DNA of 64,000 nt from Opitutus sp. (GTDB taxonomy: Bacteria > Verrucomicrobiota > Verrucomicrobiia > Opitutales > Opitutaceae), in contig JACEUQ010000002.1 in NCBI GenBank assembly GCA_024998815.1, positions 1,068,501 to 1,132,500 on the forward strand, written 5' to 3'. Positions 50,669 to 59,757 of the stretch are shown in pieces. The translations under genes were made by a program, and so were the position numbers. How positions within the stretch are numbered: the stretch's first letter is position 1; each line of letters opens with the position of its first letter. A model generated the notes under the pieces. It had not been told where the DNA came from. It did no database searches and worked only from the letters and a program-made list of their open reading frames with translations.

Positions 50669-53602
50669 TTAACGGGTTCCAATCGGGGTGACGCTTAGGC
50701 CCGTTTTGGTGACCACGGCAGATTGGATAAACGCGGAGGCCGCGAGGTCGAGTAGCTCCTCGGCTTTATACCAAGGTCGATTGCCGACATAAACGATATC
50801 CTTGGGCTGCAACTGAAAGTCGGGTGATTTTGCGGCCAGAATGTCGTTTGCGTTGACGATAAAAGTTTGGGGCTTTTTGAGCGAACCACGGATGACAAGT
50901 AGCCGCTTGGGCCAGGCTCGTTCAGAAAAACCGCCCCTGATAGCAATCGCCTCCAGAGTTCCCGTTCGACCGGAAGTGATCAGCCCGCCCGGGTATCGGA
51001 CTTCGCCAAGCACATAGATCTGCAGTCGCTCGGTGGGAGGAAAATAGAGGTAGTCGTCCGGTTCCAGTGAGATGTTTTGGGCCAGATCTCCTTCGGCGAA
51101 TAGCTTCTGAAAATCCACCGGCAGCCGACGTCCTTGGCGGGAAATAAAGCTATTCGGTAGGTCGGCTTGCATGACGAGGCTGCGGTCAATGACACGCGTT
51201 TCCAATCCTTGGGCTTGCGACACGGCCTCGATGATCGTGAGCGGGCGGCTCAGGGGGAATGCCCCTTTTTTCACCACCGCGCCGAGCACGTAGTAGCGTT
51301 TGCTGTGGTAGGATGCGGGCCGGACGATGATCTCGGGGCTGTTGCGGAATTTGCCGAGCGCACGGTTCAGTTCGGCGCGGAACTCATCCACCGTGAGACC
51401 GGCGGCCATGAGGTTCTGTGCTTCCAGGTAGCTGATACGACCATCGGGGCCGATGAGAATGGTCGACGAGGTGGAATCGGCTTGGCCGTAGACATTGAGC
51501 TGGAGTTGGTCTCCAGGCCCTAGGGTAAAACGCTGCTGCCAGGGCGCCCGTTGGGGCGTATCGAGTATAGCGAAGGAGGCTGTCGATGATGCTGGGGGGA
51601 ACCCAGTAGCCGGCCCCGTTGTGGTCGTTTGTGCGGCGGCTGGCGCTCCGGCCAAGCCGAAGGCCGTTGCCAGCAGCAATGAGCGGCGGCCAAACCACCG
51701 GGCAAAGCGCGGTTTGGCGGCTGCATCGGGCGCGCGGTTGAGGACTGCGCCGATCAGGTGGCTACGGGCATGGCGAAGGGTTTCAAGGTGCTCGATCGTC
51801 TCCCCCGCCTCTGCTCGATGACTTTCGGTCAGCCAGACCAGATTGGTCATGTTTTCGACCAGGAGCATGCTCTCAGGGGATGCCATCGGCGGGAGATCGA
51901 CGAGGATCACGAGGTTATCGATAGTCCGCCACGTGCTCATCGCCCGTTGCCATTGGTTGCGCCGCTCGAGATCCCATATCCAGTCACTGGGCAACGGAAG
52001 GCTGTCGGAGGGCAACAGCTGGGGTTGGGCATATTTTTCCGCCAAGCGGATCGGATTGGCCACCAGCATCGCCGTGAACTCAGGGGTGCCCCACGTAGGG
52101 GCCGAGAGCGTGCCCGACGATCGGGATGTTGTACTCAAATCAGTGGTCGGCCCCGTAGAATTGTCGGCCGAAACCACGAGGACGCTGAATCCGCATTGGC
52201 GGGCGGCTCCGGCCAGAAGCTCGATCCAAGTGGACCGGCCTTCGCCTCCATTGGCTGAGGTGAAGCCGCATACAAGTCCTTGCCCCGGTGCGGCGCTCAG
52301 GCGGCCGCGCAGGGTAGTCCAACTGCGCAATGCCCAATGCGCTTTATCCTCCGACTTCATACCCTCGAGATCCCCAAGTGTACCGAGCAGGGGAAGACCG
52401 CTGATACGCTCCAGGTCTGCCCCGGTTTTCACGCGGTCGTCGAGCAGTTCACGCAGGACAATGACCCCGACTAGAGCAGCGATGCCAACGAGGCCGCCCA
52501 CCAGGGTGAGAGCCACAACCCAAGGGGCCGATTGTTTTTTGGTTACGCTACTCAACGTGGCGGGCTCCAACTGCCGCAGATAGCCTGGCGGGTTTTGCAG
52601 GAAGGGTTGCAGGGCACGTTGCCGGGTGATGAGCGTGGTGTGACGGTTCTCGAGGTGACTCAGCTTCATGGCCAGTGCATCGTAGCCCGAGCTCTGGTTC
52701 GCCACGTTGGGGGCGGGCGGGTACGCACCGGGCAGAGCCGCGGTGTCGGCTGAGGTGACCGCGCCCCCCGGGCTCGGGACGGTGGGTAACTGCGAGGTCA
52801 GTGTGGCGAGGCGCGCCTTTTGCTCGCGAACCAACGGATGCGCGTCGGTAAAGCGCGTTTGCAGCTCATCGAGTTGCTCGCGGGCGGCCTGCACTCGTTC
52901 ATAAAGGTGGGCGCCCCGTGGCGGGGTGGTTTGCGCAATCGCCGGTTTGCTTGGATTCGGGTTGGGCAGCATCTGGATCAACTGGGCCTGGCTGCGCTGC
53001 GCCTCGATCTCGGACAGTTGCTGGCGGACCTTGATCCGGTCGGCATCGTTATCGGCGAGTTGCCGCTCGTGTTGGAGAGCTGCCTCCTGCGCCTCCTGCT
53101 GCTGAAGGTTGCGGGTGAATTGAACTGATTCCGCGCCGATGTGATTAGCCAGGGCTACCGCCTCAGCCGCGCTCGTGCTCGTCGCCTTTATGGTGATGAT
53201 CGTACTGTTGCGATCCATGGTGAGCGCCAGGCTGCCGGGCAGCTGGCTGACTGGAGCGGACGAGGACGGCTTGGCCCTCGATTTTTGAAGCGTATCCGGG
53301 GATGCGATTAAGCCGAAGAGCAGCCCCGTATCATAAGACTGCGGGCGGTAGTCCTCCGAGGCGATGGGTGAGTCGTAACGACTCAACTGCACCGAGGTCG
53401 AGTAACTAGGGCGAAAGAACGCCAATCCGGCGAGTAAACTGGTTAGCCCGCACAACAGCGCGATCATCAGCAACTGGCGCCAGCGAAGAAAAACGGCGCC
53501 GACCAGGGGCATGAAATCGAACGCGGGCGCTGGTCGATTCAGCTCCACATTCAGAGCAGTGGGGAGAGGCTGGATTCGGTGGAGTTCGGGGTGGTCTTTC
53601 AT
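50669..53602 (-). CDS. Wzz / BY-kinase-like / Wza fusion protein for polysaccharide export
   Basis: 977 residues from the ATG at 53600-53602. Module 1 (about 25-390): Wzz chain-length determinant with a membrane helix near 38-62 (RWRQLLMIALLCGLTSLLAG), a coiled-coil periplasmic part and a second helix near 360-385. Module 2 (about 400-640): BY-kinase-like ATPase with a degenerate Walker A (TSANGGEGRSTW, Arg in place of Lys) and a Walker B-like VILVDLPPMASPESM; no Tyr-rich tail. Module 3 (about 660-977): a signal-like helix (RRSLLLATAFGLAGAPAAAQ), Poly_export (FTLGPGDQLQLNVYGQ) and SLBB domains. It precedes the stand-alone Wza-like gene. The kinase may be inactive. An internal start could give a separate Wza part. 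Confidence 0.8.
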   Translation of the reverse strand: MKDHPELHRIQPLPTALNVELNRPAPAFDFMPLVGAVFLRWRQLLMIALLCGLTSLLAGLAFFRPSYSTSVQLSRYDSPIASEDYRPQSYDTGLLFGLIASPDTLQKSRAKPSSSAPVSQLPGSLALTMDRNSTIITIKATSTSAAEAVALANHIGAESVQFTRNLQQQEAQEAALQHERQLADNDADRIKVRQQLSEIEAQRSQAQLIQMLPNPNPSKPAIAQTTPPRGAHLYERVQAAREQLDELQTRFTDAHPLVREQKARLATLTSQLPTVPSPGGAVTSADTAALPGAYPPAPNVANQSSGYDALAMKLSHLENRHTTLITRQRALQPFLQNPPGYLRQLEPATLSSVTKKQSAPWVVALTLVGGLVGIAALVGVIVLRELLDDRVKTGADLERISGLPLLGTLGDLEGMKSEDKAHWALRSWTTLRGRLSAAPGQGLVCGFTSANGGEGRSTWIELLAGAARQCGFSVLVVSADNSTGPTTDLSTTSRSSGTLSAPTWGTPEFTAMLVANPIRLAEKYAQPQLLPSDSLPLPSDWIWDLERRNQWQRAMSTWRTIDNLVILVDLPPMASPESMLLVENMTNLVWLTESHRAEAGETIEHLETLRHARSHLIGAVLNRAPDAAAKPRFARWFGRRSLLLATAFGLAGAPAAAQTTTTGPATGFPPASSTASFAILDTPQRAPWQQRFTLGPGDQLQLNVYGQADSTSSTILIGPDGRISYLEAQNLMAAGLTVDEFRAELNRALGKFRNSPEIIVRPASYHSKRYYVLGAVVKKGAFPLSRPLTIIEAVSQAQGLETRVIDRSLVMQADLPNSFISRQGRRLPVDFQKLFAEGDLAQNISLEPDDYLYFPPTERLQIYVLGEVRYPGGLITSGRTGTLEAIAIRGGFSERAWPKRLLVIRGSLKKPQTFIVNANDILAAKSPDFQLQPKDIVYVGNRPWYKAEELLDLAASAFIQSAVVTKTGLSVTPIGTR

Positions 53603-53682
53603 GGGGCTAGGTTTGGTTGCGGGTAAAAGACGGTGAATTTGACAAGCCTCCAACCTACGCCCAATCGGTGTGCGTTACTAAT

Positions 53683-53929
53683 AAGGTGGTGACCTACTTT
53701 ATGCCCAAAAACGGATCCATGGAGCTGGATTGCCCCCTAGCCTCGGGCGTGGATCCCCAGGTAAAAAACACCCCGCTACCAGCAGCGCATTCAACAAGGC
53801 GTACTGGAGTGTAAGGTAACGGCCATTAAAACCGAAGAAGGTAGAGAGCGTATCTTTTTCCAAGTGCTTGTGACCCCCAAAGGGCTGGCTGCCCTCGCTC
53901 TCGAAATGCAGCAGCCTATTGCTGCCTGA
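53683..53929 (+). pseudogene. Possible phage antirepressor (KilAC-like) C-terminal remnant
   Basis: Reading MPKNGSMELDCPLASGVDPQVK and, after a one-base shift at an A run near 53763-53768, TPRYQQRIQQGVLECKVTAI to EMQQPIAA with a stop at 53927-53929 gives a coherent tail like those of phage antirepressors (Y-x2-x-I-x2-G, then VTPKGLAAL). Too short for a firm call. The rest of 53603-54173 shows no other gene. Confidence 0.3.
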
Positions 53930-54173
53930 TTTGTTCCCCTACTAACGCCGGCGGTCTCCTAATTGAGTGACGCCGGCTTTTTTGTGCCCACTCCACTACA
54001 ATCCCCTCGACCACGCCCCACCGTTGTCCAACCCCCGGTGCAATAACCTCCGCTTGCTCCTGGCCGGTCCCGTCGGGTTTCCGCCTCAACCGACTTGTTC
54101 CTGCAAATCTTCCGCCTTTCCCCAACCGAGCGTTGCCCAACTCATTTCCCGTCCCCACAAACCTCCGCAACTC

Positions 54174-55856
54174 ATGGCGCGCGCTAAGTCTTCCTCCTCC
54201 ACGTCCACCGCCACCATCGGCTTCGAGGCCAAGCTCTGGCTCACCGCCGATAAGCTGCGCAACAACATGGACGCGGCCGAATATAAGCACGTCGTCCTCG
54301 GTCTCATCTTCCTCAAATACATCTCCGATACCTTCGAGGAACACCGCGCCAAGCTCCTCGCCGGTTCGACGGCAAAAAGCGGAGACTACGCCGGCGCCAA
54401 CGCCGAGGACCCCGACGAATACAAGGCCGAGAACGTGTTCTGGGTGCCCGCCGAGGGCCGCTGGTCCCACCTCCAGGCCAACGCCAAACAGCCGTCCATC
54501 GGCAAACTCGTGGACGATGCCATGGTCGCCATCGAGCGCGACAACCCCCGTCTCAAGGGCGTTCTCCCCAAAGACTACGCCCGCCCCGGCCTCGATAAAC
54601 AGCGCCTCGGTGAACTAGTTGATTTGATAGCGACGATTGAACTCATCGCATCAAATCAACCCTCACCCCAGCCCTCTCCCACTGGGAGAGGGGCCGGGGG
54701 TGAGGGTGCGAAGCATACTCATCGCTCCGTCGATTTGCTCGGGCGCGTGTACGAATACTTCCTCACCCGCTTTGCCAGCGCCGAGGGCAAGAATGGCGGC
54801 CAATTCTACACCCCGTCCTGCGTCGTGCGCTGCCTGGTCGAAATGCTCGCCCCCTACAAGGGCCGCATCTACGACCCGGCCTGCGGCTCCGGCGGTATGT
54901 TCGTGCAGTCGGAAAAGTTCGTCGAGGCCCACGGCGGCAAGCTCGGCGACATCTCCATCTACGGCCAGGAGAGCAACGCCACCACCCGCCGCCTCGCGGT
55001 CATGAACCTGGCCCTGCGCGGCATCGAGGCCGACTTTGGCGAGGAACACGCCGACACCTTCCGCCGCGATCTCCACCCCGACCTCCGCGCCGACTACGTC
55101 ATCGCCAATCCGCCCTTCAACGACTCCGACTGGTTCCGCAAGGACGACGACGTGCGCTGGCAGTTCGGCGTGCCGCCCAAGGGCAACGCCAACTTCGCCT
55201 GGGTCCAGCACTTCATCCACCACCTCGCGCCCCAGGGCATGGCCGGCTTCGTTCTGGCCAACGGCAGCATGTCGTCCAACCAGTCCGGTGAAGGCGACAT
55301 CCGCAAAGCCCTGATCGACGCCGATCTGGTGGACTGCATGGTGGCGCTCCCCGGCCAGCTCTTCTACAGCACTCAGATTCCGGTCTGCCTCTGGTTCTTG
55401 GCCAAAAACAAAGCCGCCGACGCCAAACGCGGTTTCCGCGACCGCCGCAAGCAGACCCTGTTTATCGACGCCCGCAAACTCGGCACCCTGATCGACCGGG
55501 TCCACCGCGAGCTGACCGACGCCGATTTGGCGAAAATCACCTCCACCTACCACCTCTGGCGAGGTGGCAAAGCTCCTAGCTCTGAGCTCTTAGCTCCTAG
55601 CTCTGAGCTCCCAGCTTCGAGCTACGCCGACATCGCCGGATTTTGTAAATCCGCCACCACCGCCGAAATCGCCGCCCACGGCCACGTGCTCACCCCCGGC
55701 CGCTACGTCGGGGCCGAGGAAGTCGAGGACGACGGCGACCCGTTTGAGGAAAAAATGCCGCGCCTGGTCGCCGAGCTGGCGGCCCAATTCGCCGAGTCCG
55801 CCAAACTGGAGACGCAAATCCGCGCCAATATGAAAGGACTCGGCTATGCAGGCTGA
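54174..55856 (+). CDS. hsdM: Type I restriction-modification methyltransferase subunit
   Basis: N6-adenine methyltransferase of 560 residues from the ATG at 54174 ([20 protein letters not shown]); the frame is open upstream to 53967 but lacks family similarity there. HsdM_N helical domain ([30 protein letters not shown]), SAM motif [12 protein letters not shown] near 233, motif IV NPPF near 311. Two in-frame insertions are unusual: a palindromic repeat at about residues 153-180 ([17 protein letters not shown]) and a short direct repeat at about 465-484 ([17 protein letters not shown]). The reading frame stays open through both, so the protein may be active. Confidence 0.92.
   Translation: MARAKSSSSTSTATIGFEAKLWLTADKLRNNMDAAEYKHVVLGLIFLKYISDTFEEHRAKLLAGSTAKSGDYAGANAEDPDEYKAENVFWVPAEGRWSHLQANAKQPSIGKLVDDAMVAIERDNPRLKGVLPKDYARPGLDKQRLGELVDLIATIELIASNQPSPQPSPTGRGAGGEGAKHTHRSVDLLGRVYEYFLTRFASAEGKNGGQFYTPSCVVRCLVEMLAPYKGRIYDPACGSGGMFVQSEKFVEAHGGKLGDISIYGQESNATTRRLAVMNLALRGIEADFGEEHADTFRRDLHPDLRADYVIANPPFNDSDWFRKDDDVRWQFGVPPKGNANFAWVQHFIHHLAPQGMAGFVLANGSMSSNQSGEGDIRKALIDADLVDCMVALPGQLFYSTQIPVCLWFLAKNKAADAKRGFRDRRKQTLFIDARKLGTLIDRVHRELTDADLAKITSTYHLWRGGKAPSSELLAPSSELPASSYADIAGFCKSATTAEIAAHGHVLTPGRYVGAEEVEDDGDPFEEKMPRLVAELAAQFAESAKLETQIRANMKGLGYAG
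54618..54706. repeat. Palindromic insertion in hsdM (family C copy 1 with flanking hairpin)
   Basis: 54660-54706 is family C: CCCTCACCCCAGCCCTCTCC, then GGGAGAGGGGCCGGGGGTGA and GGG. Just before it, GTTGATTTGAT and ATCAAATCAAC (54619-54660) form another hairpin. Both are translated in frame. Confidence 0.85.
55569..55625. repeat. Short direct repeats in hsdM
   Basis: Repeats of AGCTCCTAGCTCTGAGCTC translated as [17 protein letters not shown]. The unit is itself near-palindromic around GAGCTC. Confidence 0.75.
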
Positions 55857-56025
55857 CCACGCGGCATCCAAAAACGGAGAAACCCCGGCGCCTATTAACC
55901 GCAAGCGGCTAAGGAAGGGATTCCGAGGTGTACATCGGCAATCAGGCAACCGGGTGTTCTCGGCGCAAGCCCGCGTTTTTACCCTAGGCTCGCACCGGGT
56001 GGCTTAACCCCTTCTTTTACCAATC

Positions 56026-56442
56026 ATGAAGCTTGATTTCACCTCGCTGGAGCAATCGATCCAGGCCCTGCGCCGCTCCCTCGACGAAGCCACCCCGCTG
56101 CTCGCCTCGTTCAGTCCCGTCATGCAAGACACCGTCAAATCCGGCATCATCCAGCATTTCGAGGTGGCCTACGAACAGTGCTGGAAAGCCATGAAGCGCT
56201 GGCTGGAAACCAACGTGAACTCCGAGAGCGTGGACGGAGTGACCCGCCGCGAGCTGTTCCGGCTGGCGGCCGAGAGCCGGTTGATCAGCGACGTGGACGC
56301 GTGGATGATTTTCCATCGGGGGCGCAACGAGACCTCCCACACCTACGATGCCGACACCGCCGAGGAGGTTTATGCCATCGCCGCCTCCTTTGTGCCTGAG
56401 GCCGAGTGCTTCCTTAAAACCATCGCCGGTCGCAATGATTGA
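56026..56442 (+). CDS. HEPN-domain protein of a HEPN-MNT pair (HI0074-like)
   Basis: 138 residues of the nucleotidyltransferase-substrate-binding/HEPN family (LEQSIQALRRSLDEA, HFEVAYEQCWKAMKRWLE). The motif RGRNETSHTYD gives R-N-x3-H, the RNase signature of active HEPN toxins. It overlaps the start of the next gene, a minimal nucleotidyltransferase, by 8 bases. In characterised pairs the MNT AMPylates the HEPN tyrosine near the motif; the Y in SHTYD fits. The pair is inserted between hsdM and hsdS. Confidence 0.85.
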   Translation: MKLDFTSLEQSIQALRRSLDEATPLLASFSPVMQDTVKSGIIQHFEVAYEQCWKAMKRWLETNVNSESVDGVTRRELFRLAAESRLISDVDAWMIFHRGRNETSHTYDADTAEEVYAIAASFVPEAECFLKTIAGRND

Positions 56443-56773
56443 CCTCGCCCCGCAACCGTTGGCCACCGTGCGCCGCCTGCTGGCCGCCCACGTGCCGGAG
56501 TGCGAAGTGCGCGCCTTCGGTTCGCGGGTGACGGGCAAGCCCAAGCCCTACTCCGACCTGGATCTCGTCCTGATCGGCCCCGCCCGCCTGCCCCTCGGCC
56601 GACTGGCCGCCGTGCGCGAAGCCCTGCAAGACTCCGAGCTGCCCATCCGGGTGGACGTGCTCGACTGGCACGCGATTCCGGAGAGTTTCCGGCAGATCAT
56701 CGCCGCAGGCTTTGAGGTGCTGCAAACGCCCGTGAACGCCGAGTCCGGGAAAGGGGGCGGCCATGGCGGTTAA
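56435..56773 (+). CDS. Minimal nucleotidyltransferase (MNT) antitoxin
   Basis: 112 residues from the ATG at 56435. The DNA-polymerase-beta-like motif AFGSRVTGKPKPYSDLDLVLIG gives G-S-x-x-x-G plus D-x-D, and the third acidic residue lies in IRVDVLDWH. The open frame extends upstream into the HEPN gene without similarity. It ends with a Gly-rich tail that overlaps the hsdS start by 11 bases. Expected to AMPylate and silence the HEPN partner. Confidence 0.85.
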   Translation: MIDLAPQPLATVRRLLAAHVPECEVRAFGSRVTGKPKPYSDLDLVLIGPARLPLGRLAAVREALQDSELPIRVDVLDWHAIPESFRQIIAAGFEVLQTPVNAESGKGGGHGG

Positions 56774-58122
56774 TCTCGAAGATCTGCCACTGCCCGACGA
56801 GTTGCCAGTCATCCCTGACGGCTGGCGTTACGAATCGCTTGGCGACCTTGTTGAAGAACGCGGCGTTTCATACGGCATCGTCCAACCCGGAAGCGAAACC
56901 ACCGACGGCGTGCCTATCGTGCGCGTAAACAACATCCGTAATGGACGTATCGACACGACGGACATGCTCAAAGTCGGCGCCGACATTGAGGCCAAGTTCC
57001 TGCGTTCTCGGCTGCGTGGTGGAGAAGTCCTTTTAACGCTCGTCGGAACTCTCGGCGAGGTGGCCATCGTCCGCGATAATCTTCGCGGTTGGAATGTAGC
57101 CCGCGCAGTCGGCGTGATTCCCGTTCGCAAAGACCCCGGCAGCCTTTGGGTCTCCATCTGCCTTCGTTCCGCCTTCATCCAGCACTGCATTCGCACTTGG
57201 GCAACGACGACAGTTCAAGCAACCTTCAACCTCCGAGACCTGGCGAAGCTGCCAATTCCCATTCCCCCCGAGGGACACGCGCGAAGCCATCGCGTCGGTG
57301 CTGGGGGCGCTGGACGACAAGATCGAGTTGAACCGGCGGATGAACGCGACGCTGGAGGCGATGGCGCGGGCGCTGTTCCAGAGCTGGTTCGTGGATTTCG
57401 ACCCCGTCCGCGCTAAACTCGACGGCCGGCCCCCCGCCGGCATGGACTCCGCCACCGCCGCCCTCTTCCCCTCGCACTTGGAGGACTCACCGCTCGGGCA
57501 TATCCCGAACGGATGGGGGGTGGCACGACTCGATGAAATCGCATCAGTCATGATGGGGCTTTCTCCCGATGGAGAGAGCTATAACGCAGACGGCGTCGGG
57601 ATTCCGTTAATCAACGGCCCAGTGGAGTTCGGTGACTACTTTCCGGTGAAAACAAAGTGGACCGAAGATTCAACGCGGTTTGCTGCTGCGGGAGATTTAA
57701 TCTTCTGCGTGCGGGGCTCAACGACGGGCAAGCGAATCGTTTCCGATGGGGAATACGGCATCGGACGCGGCGTCTGCGCTATTCGAGCCAATGGCGGTTA
57801 TCACAGCTTCCTCTACCAGACTATCAACGTCGGCCTCGATCGCCTGCTCGAAAAGACCACGGGGTCGGTTTTCCCCAGCCTTAGCGCGCCAGACATCAAA
57901 GGCTTCTCCGTGCTCAAACCGAGCAAGGGCATCTTAGAAGCATATGAGCGGACGACTACGTCGCTCATTCAACGCATCCAACAGAATCATCACCAATCCC
58001 GCACCCTGGCCACCCTGCGCGACACGCTGCTGCCGAAGCTGCTGAGCGGGGAGTTGAGCGTGGCGGGCGTATCCGCCACGGTGGCGGAACAGGCCGGAAG
58101 CCAAAACCTCGCAGGAGGCTAA
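56763..58122 (+). pseudogene. hsdS: Type I specificity subunit, frameshifted at a C run
   Basis: Two halves in different frames. 56763 to about 57269 encodes TRD1 (PDGWRYESLGDLVEERGVS to FNLRDLAKLPIPIPP). From about 57270 the +1 frame continues RDTREAIASVLGALDDKIEL, the conserved spacer (MNATLEAMARALFQSWFVDFDPV), TRD2 (NGWGVARLDEIASVMMGLS) and the closing repeat (SRTLATLRDTLLPKLLSGEL). Removing one C from CCCCCC (57264-57269) restores one protein of about 452 residues. As it stands the product stops at 57416. It may be a true mutation, slippage variation or a sequencing error. Confidence 0.8.
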
Positions 58123-58125
58123 CCG

Positions 58126-58800
58126 ATGAGTGCTCCCGCTGACCGCTTCCTCTACATCTTCCTCGACGAAGCGGGGAACTTGGATTTCTCAAAAACCGGC
58201 ACGCCCTATTTTCTGTTGGGCGCGGTCACCAAGGAGCGGCCGTTCCATGCCTACAAGGAACTGACGGAGTTGAAATACGATCTGACCGAACGGGGCACGG
58301 AGCTGGAGTATTTTCACGCCTCGGAAAACGCCCAGCCGGTGCGCAGTCGTGTGTTTGACGTCATTCGGCGCAATCTGGACGGCGTGCGGATAGATGCGTT
58401 GGTGGTGGAAAAACAAAAAACCGGCCCCGCCTTGCAGTCCGAGGAGGCGTTTTATCCCCGGATGCTGGGCTACTTGCTTAAATACATTCTCGAACAGCAC
58501 GACTTGGGAGTTTTCAAAGAGGTGATCGTGTTCACCGACCGCATCCCCATCCATAAAAAGCGCGAGGCCATCGAAAAAGCGATCAAGGTCACACTCGCCA
58601 AGCTACTGCCGGCCACGGCGCGGTATCGGGTTTTGCATCATGAATCCCGGTCCAATCTGGATCTCCAGGTCGCCGATTACTGCACGTGGGCCATTTACCG
58701 GAAGTGGAACACCAAAGACCTGCGTTCGTACCAGCACATCCAACCGGCGGTGAGGTCGGAGTTCGACCTGTTCCGCACCGGCACAACGATTTATTACTGA
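58126..58800 (+). CDS. DUF3800-domain protein
   Basis: 224 residues with the DUF3800 features: LYIFLDEAGNLDF at the start (D-E-A/S-G), YFLLGAV, and the closing NLDLQVADYCTWAIYRKW. The fold is RNase H-like with conserved acidic residues, and the family is frequent in defence islands, often with restriction-modification genes; a nuclease role is suspected but unproven. It starts 3 bases after the hsdS stop, so it is in the same transcript. Confidence 0.85.
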   Translation: MSAPADRFLYIFLDEAGNLDFSKTGTPYFLLGAVTKERPFHAYKELTELKYDLTERGTELEYFHASENAQPVRSRVFDVIRRNLDGVRIDALVVEKQKTGPALQSEEAFYPRMLGYLLKYILEQHDLGVFKEVIVFTDRIPIHKKREAIEKAIKVTLAKLLPATARYRVLHHESRSNLDLQVADYCTWAIYRKWNTKDLRSYQHIQPAVRSEFDLFRTGTTIYY

Positions 58801-58996
58801 TGAGTGCCGGCCTAAAAAGCGACCACCCCGGCTACTCTTGCGAGAGAACCCATTGGGTTCTTGTTACCGGGGTGGAACCTTTAAGTTTTTTAAGCTTCCG
58901 CAAAACGGGAGCCCAATTCCTCGCACCCAAGGTGGAGGAATGCGCATACCTATCGACGCACCTTTGTTAAAAGTAAAGTGTTTCGTTTTCACCAAC

Positions 58997-59710
58997 ATGA
59001 TCCTCAACGCATCCATTGTCCAAGACGCCGCCCGCGGCTGGTTTGTGGGGTTGGGCAATGCGGTCGGGTATGGCCCGCACCTGGCCCCCGCCGTGCCGGC
59101 TGCATCCGAAAAAGTCATCACCCACGCCCGTATCCGCGAGATGACCGGACTGCATCCTTTTGATGCGACCCGGCTGCTGCAAAACTTGGTGCGGGACGGG
59201 TTTCTGGAACCGCACAATCCGGGACGCGGGGCGGTTTATTGTCTGCCGGGGGCGTCTTTGCCCAAACCGGAAGAAGTGTTCGGAGGGAGCTCCGCACAAT
59301 CGGTGGCGAGCTCCGCATATTTGACGGCCAGCTCCGCACATTTGGCGGCACCGGTGGTGCCCGTTGCCGAGCAGCGGGATGCGGACGGCTGCCTGCTGAG
59401 CGAGCAACTGGATGCCCCGGTGATTGATGCACTCGCCCGGCTTACGCCCGAGTTCAGGTCACGGCTGGATAGCCTCTCGACCGAGCCGCGAGCCAAAGCA
59501 AAACTCTCCGCCGACCTGATGCGGAAGACGATTCTGGCGTTGTGCACAGGCCACTATGTCGCGCTGAGCAGTTTGGCCGAGCTGGTGAATCGGGACACCG
59601 ACGCGCTGCGCCAGCAGCACCTCAAGCCATTGATTAAAGAGGGTAAACTCCGGCTCGCTTTTCCCACGGTGCCGACCCACGCCAAACAAGCTTACCGGGC
59701 CGTCGAATGA
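58997..59710 (+). CDS. Chimeric regulator: HsdR-like N-terminus joined to an AlbA_2/RecG-like C-terminal region
   Basis: 237 residues from the ATG at 58997. The first ~37 (MILNASIVQDAARGWF, VGYGPHLAPAVPAASE) closely parallel the start of the hsdR gene 1.1 kb downstream (MSLNEAIVEDAALGWF, VGHGPHLAPGEPAAER). The rest has a winged helix (ITHARIREMTGLHPFDATRL, then GRGAVYCLPG), a repeat-rich linker (GGSSAQSVASSAYLTASSAH) and the closing part (LLSEQLDAPVIDALARL, LNKP-like GKLRLAFPTVPTHAKQAYRA) seen at the end of AlbA_2/ATP-binding regulators. The ATPase half of such proteins is missing. Probably a deletion product; it may still bind DNA. Confidence 0.6.
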   Translation: MILNASIVQDAARGWFVGLGNAVGYGPHLAPAVPAASEKVITHARIREMTGLHPFDATRLLQNLVRDGFLEPHNPGRGAVYCLPGASLPKPEEVFGGSSAQSVASSAYLTASSAHLAAPVVPVAEQRDADGCLLSEQLDAPVIDALARLTPEFRSRLDSLSTEPRAKAKLSADLMRKTILALCTGHYVALSSLAELVNRDTDALRQQHLKPLIKEGKLRLAFPTVPTHAKQAYRAVE

Positions 59711-59757
59711 GCCTCCCAACCCTGCCGAAGAGTTCAAATTGAGAGGCGGATGAACCT

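Noticed and set aside
53617-53814. 65-codon frame as a complete gene
   Set aside because: Its coherent part continues only after a one-base shift; listed as a possible remnant instead.
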